From Mytilus galloprovincialis (Eukaryota; Mollusca; Bivalvia; Mytilida; Mytilidae): DNA of 64,000 nucleotides. Below, one piece after another: positions 59,381 through 64,000 of this stretch. The DNA is taken from assembly GCF_965363235.1 (NCBI RefSeq), contig NC_134846.1:56099121-56163120 (forward strand), read 5' to 3'. The position numbers and the translations under genes were made by a program. The notes beneath the pieces were generated by a model. The model saw only the letters and a program-made list of their open reading frames with translations, did no database searches and was not told the DNA's origin. Within the stretch, counting starts at the first letter, position 1, and each line of letters opens with the position of its first letter.

Positions 59381-59624
59381 ATATCATGCCTTATACATTA
59401 TAACGGATTCAAGCATTTCTGATTAGAATATTTACATTGAAATGAATCTTGTGTCCGGAGCGTATCTTTTTTTTTGACAGGTTACCTACTCTGTTGTAGG
59501 AAATTCTAGTAATCGTAAAGAAAGAGCGACTCAAAGAAGTAGAATCAAGCAAACAATCGAAGCAATATCTGCTTTTTGTTTTATACTTGACAAAACCATA
59601 TCGTGGCTTACAACTAGAAAAAAA

Positions 59625-59875
59625 CATTGAGGGTCGGTTGATAACAAAACTTTACGACACAAGAGATGATTTCAGCTTTTTAATTGTGAATTTTCCTATT
59701 CTATGTACAGCCTTCTAGCAGTGAATGCATACGATATATATACATTTCCCAGTTGATGCGATAATCCAGGGTTTGATTTTCTAACTTGATTTTCTTGATT
59801 GATGATTGCTGCTCACGATGCAGTTCCTTAAGTACGTTATGACTAATCCCAATTCCTGTAAATTCTAAGGCAGTT
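59625..59875 (+). mobile_element. Penelope-like element fragment, broken fossil
   Basis: It matches the late coding block of the Penelope-like element at 36.6-39.1 kb (compare GAGGGTCGGTTGATAACAAA here with 38470-38490). It is a short, broken remnant upstream of gene B. Confidence 0.6.
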
Positions 59876-61410
59876 TGACAAACTTATTAGCTATTAATTT
59901 TCCAAAATATTTTTCACCCATTTGCTCAACATGTGTTATATTTATATGATAATAGATGATTTACACATTTTGGAAATCTGTAAAGATTACAGCGGACATA
60001 TTCATTAATCCCCTGTCGTAGCATGCATTATGACCGATAAAACTATTTAATTTGTAAACACATTAATACAAAAATATTGTATGTTTAAAAGCGTCACAAA
60101 AGGAACAAATCTTCAGAATACGTATATATATATATATATAGAAGTATTTCTTTGAGATCAATGAATGCAAATGGAAAATAATAAATCGATTTGACATTTT
60201 CAGACTTTTTTATCCGTAAGTTCTGGACCAAATCTTACTTTTAATTACTTAACCTTTAAAAAAATAAACTGCAAACATATTTTATTGTGTTATACCCCTC
60301 CCCGGTCACTTAATGATTAATAAATAAAACATAAAAAAAACATAGAAAGGTGTATGAGAAAACAAGTAATACATTGTTTACACTTAAAAAAAAGTACATT
60401 AAAAAATCAGAATAACGAAGAAATGATTTCAAAGAAAAATTCAAATCGGAAAGTTCCTTTTCATATGGTAAAATCAAAAGCCCAAACTCATCAAACAAAT
60501 GGAAAATGACTATTCTGAACCTGATTCTGAACACAATATGATAGAAAATCAAGGGAATAGTATTTTGGTACTGACATACTGTGCTCCTTTTATTGTAAAT
60601 ACTTCTTGTTCCTTATTTTGATTTTCAATATTCTGATTGATGTATTTTCCTGCTTTCAATTATTTGTATGTTTTTGTTTTCCGAACTATTAACTTTGTGT
60701 ATGCAGAGAACAATTGGATAGAAAATTACTATTTACGGATTCAACTAGGTCTACTTGATACCATGACAAACCAAAATTAGAAATAAAAAAATGAGAATCC
60801 GCCAAGAACATCTCTTGACTTGTCCATAGTAGTATGGATGTGTATTAGCTCAATTTGTAAGATGTAAAAATTTTTCTGAATGTTTTATATATTTTTAAAA
60901 AGAACTATTTGAAATGTATTACTATCGTGGTTTCAACAACAACCGACTTTCATGCGTTTCTATCTATTCCTGTTTAGGCCACAGACAGTTTATCTCTGTT
61001 TAATGAATATGATAAATTTACGCAAACGATATGCTATACGCTTATAATAAACGTTTGATTTTTTTTATTGAAGGACGTTCGCCTATAATACGGCCCACCT
61101 AACCTAACACTACTGCTCAGCTACGGGTGAAGGTTGGCGCCTGCTAAAACGTTTTAACTCGCAGCATTTTATGCACCTGTCAGGAGCATGTTGTTCAGTG
61201 GTTGTAATTTATTGGTGTGGTTCATAGATATTTCGTGTTTCTATCTTTTTTATATAGATTAGACTGTTTTGTTTCCCCCCCGTCACCATAACTATAATTG
61301 TTACATTTTACACATTGTTACTTAGATGGAGAGTTGTCTCATTGGTACTTATACTGCATTTTCTTATTCATAATGACGTTTTATCTGTGGTAGTAATATA
61401 TAATTTATTA
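59876..61410. other. Non-coding DNA between genes B and D
   Basis: No exon was recognised. A TA run lies at about 60124-60140, a reversed fragment of the GGTAAAATCAAAAGCCCAAA repeat at about 60465-60500, and a family 1 SINE-like fragment (minus, GAGAGTTGTCTCATTGGTAC) at 61328-61375. Confidence 0.5.
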
Positions 61411-61421
61411 AACTCAAGTTT

Positions 61422-61498
61422 ACACTGATGAGTCTTATGTAGACGAAACGCGCGTCTGACGTATCAAATTATAAGCCTGGTACCTTTGATAACTAATC
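61422..61498 (+). mobile_element. Retrozyme fragment with hammerhead core, 5'-truncated
   Basis: ACACTGATGAGTCTTATGTA, then GACGAAACGCGCGTC and TGACGTATCAAATTATAAGC. The catalytic core is intact, but homology starts at the core so the 5' strand of stem I is lost; only two stem I pairs remain. Confidence 0.75.
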
Positions 61499-61887
61499 AC
61501 ACAAAATTAACTTTAGTACAGTTTTAGTTTTAGTAAAGTAAAAGCAACTGTAATCAATCAGTAAAACAATTGCATTATGTCAACATATATTTGTAAAGTA
61601 ACAAAAGTTCATGCACATATTGTGCAAACAGATTTGCTACGACGACAATGACGTACTAGTTGAAATCAGGTTGAGGGAAGGAATTACTGACGCAATGGAA
61701 CAAACACATTTATATGACCTGCCAGTGTTAAATATTTAAAAAAAAAGTAAGTAGTATTGTCACTAGGGAAACATAGTACTAAATGGTATGTACTGATAGT
61801 ATGAACACAATTTGTTAGTGTACTTTCACCTATTTATAGTAGCTTAGCTATGAAATAATATTTAACTCTGAACAAGGCATATGACAT

Positions 61888-61893
61888 TTTATT
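61888..61893 (-). terminator. Polyadenylation signal of gene D
   Basis: AATAAA on the minus strand, about 47 nt past the stop codon. Confidence 0.6.
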
Positions 61894-61939
61894 TTATAGG
61901 ATTAACCTGACAATGTATAGCTATAGCTGGGTTTTAATC

Positions 61940-63603
61940 TTATGTTTGACTTCGAAGGCACGTAGCAGGCAATTCCCTTCGTTTTTGAATTTTTGAATGT
62001 GTGCTGACAGTAACAGTACAAGTCAGGCCAGGTCCACACTCACAATGACCATTCATCTTAGCAATACCACTGCAAGATTGACCTTCAGTTTTGTACTTTT
62101 CACACCACCCACCTAAAATACATAAAAAATACAATACACATTATGATTAATCTTCTTTTATCAAATGAAACTTTGATTGACCTTCAGTATTGCACTTTTC
62201 ACTACACCCACCTAAAATACATTAAAAAGTACAATACATCATAATCAACCATATTTTATCAAAGGAAATTTTGTATTCAGTAGTTTGTTTCTTCTGTCTT
62301 ATGTTAGTGCATTTCTTTTGACAGATTGTTCTATTATTCGAATGTTGTACTATGAAGCCAAAATCATATGTTAAAGATTATCAAGCACTTACACACATGT
62401 TCAATCCCCCTACGTTCTTTGTGTATCTGTCCCAAGTCAAAAGCCTGTAAGTAGGGAATCGTCATTAGTTGCTATCTTCCAATGTTTTTGTTAATTGTTT
62501 TGTTAAAAAAACAAGTCATTAGTTTTTCATTTGAATTAATTGATATTGTGTCATGACTGGGACTATTTTATTGCCCATCCTATTATGTGTTTGTCTTATC
62601 GTTGAAGGCCGTACAGTGACCCGAAGTTGTTTACATTGGTTTCTTATCTTTAGTTGTCTCAATGGCAATTATTTTACATCTCCTTATTTATATATTGAAC
62701 TCAATACAAATCATTCACATGTTTACGTTTAAGAGCACACTCGTGGATACTGTAAACAGATACTTTAGGCGAAGGATTTTAGGCATACATTGGCACAGAA
62801 ATTGGATATAAGATACAGAAAATGTGCGTTTGAATGTAAATAGGCTATTTTAACAGAATTATGCTTCTATGTAAATATCTATTTTGTGAAAATAGATAGT
62901 AGTTGTCAGCTTGTCTTAAACATATAAGTTTGAATTTCCATTTGATATTATCCGGCTCTATGTTAGTTATCTTTTGAATTTGATTTATTTTTGATATATG
63001 CATCTTTGGTTATTTAAGTCAAGAAAACAGTGTGTTCTTCGAAATTAGACAAGCTTCTGAAAACACCAAATTAGAAAAAAGATACATCGGTTTGCATACT
63101 AAAAGAAGTTACTGAAACCGTTGTGTATTAATTTTTGTTATTGGCAGATACAGTTAGTCCGTTTTAACCTCTCATTTCATAGCTGCGAGAATAAATTTTC
63201 ACCAAAATCCTGGAAAAGGCACGAACAAACCAGCTGTAGAAACGAAATTTATCAAGGAACCATGCCATATCCGTTTGGAAATATATATATACTATATCCT
63301 TATCATAATTTTAAGGTCATCATATGGGAAAACCAAACAACTGTTATTGATAATCAAACTCTTCTTAAAATACACAAGGGGCAAGTAGGGACTTACATTT
63401 GTTTTCTACATACACTCAGGCTGCAGTCGAAATATTAGACATCTAGTGTGGTTTTTTAAATATTATTTTTTTATAAAGGCGTACTGACCTTGAATCATAC
63501 CAGAGACAGGTAAAATAGATCGTTTCTTGCTAACAAGCATTGGGCCTTCATGATAATAGCAACACTCGTCTGAACCACATTCCGTATCTTGTCTACATTG
63601 AAC
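61940..63603 (-). CDS. Gene D: prokineticin/astakine-like paralogue, exons 2 and 3 (runs off window)
   Basis: Minus-strand exon 2 (63603-63489) encodes VQCRQDTECGSDECCYYHEG, then PMLVSKKRSILPVSGMIQ; exon 3 (62112-61940) encodes GGWCEKYKTEGQSC, AKMNGHCECGPGLTC and a tail with ATCLRSQT. Splice sites and phases match gene B. The ten-cysteine pattern is complete. The signal-peptide exon is not in the remaining 400 bp and should lie beyond 64000. Intron 2 and the 3' UTR (shared word CAGCTATAGCTAT after the stop) are alignable with gene B, so B and D are recent tandem duplicates. The region between C9 and C10 is basic and the most variable, as in the other copies. Confidence 0.78.
62085..62275. repeat. 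Tandem duplication of the exon 3 acceptor region in gene D
   Basis: GATTGACCTTCAGTTTTGTA with CACACCACCCACCTAAAATA (62081-62120) is repeated as GATTGACCTTCAGTATTGCA with CACTACACCCACCTAAAATA (about 62175-62220), including the following AATACA-rich intron sequence. The distal copy covers only the first dozen codons and is a partial exon. Confidence 0.75.
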
Positions 63604-63724
63604 CTGAAACATTAAACGGTTGAGCCTTTTCCTAAATATTATCTTATAAGCTTAAAACTTTGGCAAATGGTATACACTTCGGCAAATATTCGACAATTTC
63701 GTTTTTGATTCATCCTTTCGAATG

Positions 63725-63800
63725 TTTGAATTTGAAATCCACAGATGAATCGTATGTAGTCAAATCCCACGTCTGATGTACAACAGGCTAAGATTTAAAC
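63725..63800 (+). mobile_element. Retrozyme remnant in gene D intron 1
   Basis: GAAATCCACAGATGAATCGT, then ATGTAGTCAAATCCCACGTC and TGATGTACAACAGG, is a much decayed version of the hammerhead end. It aligns with 54760-54830 in gene B, including the flanking GAAAGCCACAGAT, so both come from one insertion. Confidence 0.55.
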
Positions 63801-64000
63801 AAAAAAAAAAACCAAAAAAACAACTGGATTTTGTGTTTCGAGAACACATTTTGTAACCCATAAACTGATTTACTAGCTGTCAACATATATGAGCTAACTA
63901 ATTGGCTGGTGATTCTATAACTGATTATGTTCATTTTCTGTAAATTTACAGTATAGAAATTATTGTTTTAATCGAAACACTAAAGTGTTTTTGCCCCCAT

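Noticed and set aside
63121-63438. 105-codon plus-strand frame in gene D intron 2
   Set aside because: It is antisense to the intron, shows no family features, and the equivalent region of gene B does not keep it open.

Overview
The window looks like nuclear DNA of a bivalve mollusc, most likely a mussel (Mytilus or a close relative). The reasons are AT-rich, intron-rich sequence; a spliced cytosolic ribosomal protein gene; hammerhead-ribozyme repeats and pearl-like tandem-core elements of the kind known from bivalves; and many copies of short dispersed repeats. No operons, CRISPR arrays or tRNA genes were seen. Most of the 64 kb is repeats; host coding sequence is a few kb at most.

Left part (1-23 kb). 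A 166-bp satellite runs in from the left edge (1-830). CRE-like repeats and a fold-back element follow. One exon on the minus strand (about 4132-4519) encodes the N-terminal region of a sphingosine kinase, with the rest of that gene not found here. From 4.7 to 17 kb there are several elements with inverted ends (about 4826-6665, 8110-8410, 9505-13082, 13186-16690), some inserted into others, plus one hammerhead retrozyme copy. A pearl-like array (19.2-19.9 kb) and a decayed LINE with an SGNH-esterase ORF1 (20.5-23.1 kb) follow.

Middle (23.7-29.2 kb). A complete seven-exon RPL18 gene (plus strand, 188 residues) has a 5' TOP-like leader. Its introns hold a pearl-like array and SINE-like repeats. 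From 29.2 to 42 kb the DNA is almost all mobile: degenerate tandem repeats, a two-ORF LINE (minus, 31.8-36.3 kb), a broken Penelope-like element (plus, 36.6-39.1 kb) and tandem hammerhead-ribozyme retrozyme copies (39.2-41.4 kb), one with an apparently intact ribozyme core.

Right part (42-64 kb). This is the most interesting region: a cluster of four genes for small secreted ten-cysteine peptides with the cysteine spacing of prokineticins/astakines, cytokines that act on blood-cell formation in arthropods and oysters. Gene A (minus, 42.0-45.8 kb) and gene B (minus, 52.7-59.3 kb) are complete with three exons each: signal peptide, N-terminal cysteine exon, C-terminal cysteine exon. Gene D (minus, from 61.9 kb) runs off the right edge. 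Gene C (plus, 49.3-50.0 kb) is inverted, lacks a visible signal exon and has an exon-phase problem. Intron 1 of gene B holds an old retrozyme copy split by a 5'-truncated L1/Tx1-type LINE with a 13-bp target-site duplication. The same retrozyme remnant sits in the matching intron of gene D, so the retrozyme predates the B/D duplication and the LINE looks later.
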